Positions 62,731-64,000 of a stretch of DNA of 64,000 bases are shown one piece after another. A program made the translations under genes and the position numbers. The DNA lies in assembly GCA_900546415.1 (NCBI GenBank), contig URCY01000003.1, forward strand, positions 1-64,000, given 5' to 3'. Source of the stretch: an uncultured Eubacteriales bacterium (GTDB lineage Bacteria > Bacillota > Clostridia > Oscillospirales > Oscillospiraceae). How positions within the stretch are numbered: position 1 is the first letter of the stretch; each line of letters begins with the position of its first letter. The notes under the pieces are model-generated. The model worked only from the letters and a program-made list of their open reading frames with translations, was not told the DNA's origin and did no database searches.

Positions 62731-63363
62731 TCAGTTGTTTTCGGACTCGTTGTCGATGTGGCGCTGGATGCGGTCGATGATCATCTCAAGGGCGACCAGA
62801 TTCTGCCCGCCCTCAAGGACGACCAGATCGGCGTTTTTCTTGCTCGGCTCGACAAATTGCTCGTGCATGGGCTTGACCGTGGAAAGATACTGCGTCAGAA
62901 CGGAGTCGAGGCTTCTGCCGCGCTTGGCCACGTCCCGGCGGATGCGGCGGATCAGGCGGACGTCAGCGTCCGTGTCGACAAAAATTTTGATATCCATCAG
63001 ACTGCACAGCTGCTTGTTCTCGAAGATCAGAATGCCCTCGACCAGAATGACCTTCGTCGGCTCAAGGTGCGTCGTCTCGGTGCAGCGGGCGTAGTTCGTG
63101 TAGTCGTAATTCGGGCATTCGATCGCGTGGCCTGCCTTCAGCTCGCGCAGATGCTCGATCATCATCTCGGTGTCGAAGGCGTCCGGGTGATCCCAGTTGA
63201 TCGCCTTGCGCTGCTCGATGCTCAGGTCATCGTACGGACGATAGTAATTGTCGTGGCTCAGGACGGTCACATCGTCGCCGAAGCGGGCGATCAGGTTCTT
63301 CATCAGGGTCGTTTTTCCGCTGCCGCTGCCGCCGGCAATTCCTATGACAATGATATTGGACAT
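62731..63363 (-). CDS. udk: Uridine kinase
   Basis: It phosphorylates uridine and cytidine with ATP or GTP in pyrimidine salvage. The 210 residues have the P-loop GIAGGSGSGKTT, SHDNYYRP, WDHPDAFD, YDYTNYAR, LVEGILIF and RRIRRDVAKRGRSLDSVL. The start at ATG 63363 has GGAGGA upstream; the preceding in-frame segment lacks coding character. Confidence 0.95.
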   Translation of the reverse strand: MSNIIVIGIAGGSGSGKTTLMKNLIARFGDDVTVLSHDNYYRPYDDLSIEQRKAINWDHPDAFDTEMMIEHLRELKAGHAIECPNYDYTNYARCTETTHLEPTKVILVEGILIFENKQLCSLMDIKIFVDTDADVRLIRRIRRDVAKRGRSLDSVLTQYLSTVKPMHEQFVEPSKKNADLVVLEGGQNLVALEMIIDRIQRHIDNESENN

Positions 63364-63496
63364 GTTCTCTCTCCTCCGGGGTTCAGCCCCTGTCGTTCGC
63401 AAATCTCATACCCAACCTATTATACACGCTTTGCGTCCAAATGGCAAACCCAAATTCGACAATTCCGGCCTGCCGCCCGCTTTTTGTACAGGATGA

Positions 63497-63527
63497 ACAA
63501 AAGCAGGCGCAGAAAATCTGCACCTGC
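63497..63527 (-). terminator. Terminator of the ModE-like gene
   Basis: Arms GCAGGCGCAG (63503-63512) and CTGCACCTGC (63518-63527) have one G-T pair and are followed on the minus strand by TTTTGTT. Confidence 0.75.
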
Positions 63528-63537
63528 TCTTGGGATT

Positions 63538-63894
63538 CTATTCCATGTCCAGAATTCCGTCGAAGCAGACGCGGAATTCCTCTGCGGCAAAGGCGCGAAC
63601 CCTCCCGCAATAGTCGTTATAGGCAGCCAAAAGCTTTTCCGCCTCGGGAGAAACCGTCGCACCTCCTCCATGCTTGCCGCCCGTCGTCGAGATCAGGAGC
63701 TTATAGCCGAGGCAGCCCTCGGCAGCGCGAATGACCGTCCATGCCTTGGAATACGCCATCGCCATCGAGGAGGCGGCGGCGCGCAGGGAATGCAGCTCCT
63801 TCACCCGGCGCAGAAGCTCCGCCACGCCCGGCCCGAAGCACTTATCCTCTGCGAAGATCCGCACGGACAGCACCGGTCTGAATGTTCGTTCCAT
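63538..63894 (-). CDS. ModE-like (LysR-type winged-helix) regulator domain
   Basis: A 118-residue stand-alone winged-helix protein. VKELHSLRAAASSMAMAYSKAWTVIRAAEGCLGYKLLISTTGGKHGGGATVSPEAEKLLAAY (as separate conserved pieces) matches the DNA-binding domain of ModE. The molybdate-binding Mop domains are absent, as often in Firmicutes. It may sense molybdate through a partner or another signal. No mod or moa gene lies in the window. Confidence 0.85.
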   Translation of the reverse strand: MERTFRPVLSVRIFAEDKCFGPGVAELLRRVKELHSLRAAASSMAMAYSKAWTVIRAAEGCLGYKLLISTTGGKHGGGATVSPEAEKLLAAYNDYCGRVRAFAAEEFRVCFDGILDME

Positions 63895-63900
63895 GGTAGT

Positions 63901-63930
63901 ATCATACCACAGATGCGCGGTTTTCGTCAA
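63901..63930 (-). promoter_or_regulatory. Promoter of the ModE-like gene
   Basis: On the minus strand TTGACG (63925-63930) and TATGAT (63901-63906) are 18 nt apart and directly precede the start codon by only a few bases, so the mRNA may have almost no leader. Bases 63931-64000 show no further feature. Confidence 0.6.
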
Positions 63931-64000
63931 GCTTTTTCGTCCGATCGGAGCGGTTTTGCAAAAACGCGCCGGATGTCACTCCGCCGCATCTCGTTTTTTC

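Overview
The window looks like one contiguous chromosomal segment of a high-G+C member of the Clostridia (Bacillota), most likely Oscillospiraceae/Ruminococcaceae-like. The clues are strong Shine-Dalgarno sites, a gram-positive gene set (RNase Y, RicT, WhiA, YqhQ/DUF1385, DUF1934, type IIB MurB, the infC-rpmI-rplT operon with an attenuated leader), dlt-like cell-surface genes, heterodimeric ABC exporters, and a sodium-type ATP synthase rotor typical of anaerobes. Species cannot be fixed from sequence reading alone. No rRNA, CRISPR array, transposase, integrase or prophage gene was seen.

Layout. 1-3.1 kb: the 3' end of an oleate hydratase gene, then a polar amino-acid ABC importer on the minus strand. 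3.1-10.2 kb: a complete F1Fo ATP synthase operon (Z-I-B-E-F-H-A-G-D-C), whose subunit c carries a two-carboxylate Na+ motif. 10.2-11.9 kb: thyA, folA and tRNA-Leu(GAG). 12.0-17.1 kb: a dlt-like cluster (adenylation enzyme, carrier protein, MBOAT transferase, and an SGNH-like domain fused to a polysaccharide deacetylase). 17.1-20.7 kb: RidA, a FlK-type thioesterase, rimM, trmD, a sirtuin and trmO. 20.7-23.3 kb: a second surface-acylation pair (MBOAT plus DHHW/AlgJ-like protein). 23.4-28.7 kb: ddl operon, small uncharacterised genes, a tandem-hairpin intergenic array, murI and a lipoprotein. 28.8-30.1 kb: infC-rpmI-rplT, with an apparent ATC start for infC. 30.2-40.1 kb: a short ClpC-like ATPase, ferredoxin, TrmN6-like and RsmI methyltransferases, RNase Y, acyltransferases, holB and ricT. 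40.3-44.3 kb: a single visibly A+T-richer gene encoding a 1303-residue SF1 helicase with coiled coil, PLD nuclease and zinc ribbons, resembling Mokosh type II anti-phage proteins. 44.3-48.1 kb: a heterodimeric ABC exporter. 48.1-64 kb: mostly minus-strand housekeeping genes (pgsA, rimO, recX, recA, prmC, yqhQ, a two-component system, dnaE, whiA, a stand-alone RapZ C-terminal domain, murB, udk, a ModE-like regulator).

How the parts fit. Much of the window builds or decorates the envelope: ddl, murI and murB make peptidoglycan precursors, pgsA makes phosphatidylglycerol phosphate, and the two MBOAT clusters probably acylate or aminoacylate extracytoplasmic polymers. Another large share serves translation and RNA (infC, L35, L20, trmD, rimM, trmO, rsmI, rimO, prmC, rny, ricT). 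Nearly all promoters found are consensus-like SigA sites with 17-nt spacers.

The items most worth a second look are the helicase-PLD defence candidate, the dlt-like cluster with its deacetylase fusion and a His-to-Gln change at an MBOAT active-site position, the two-carboxylate Na+ rotor, the infC ATC start behind an attenuator, the RapZ domain without its ATPase half, and two families of hairpin-forming intergenic repeats.
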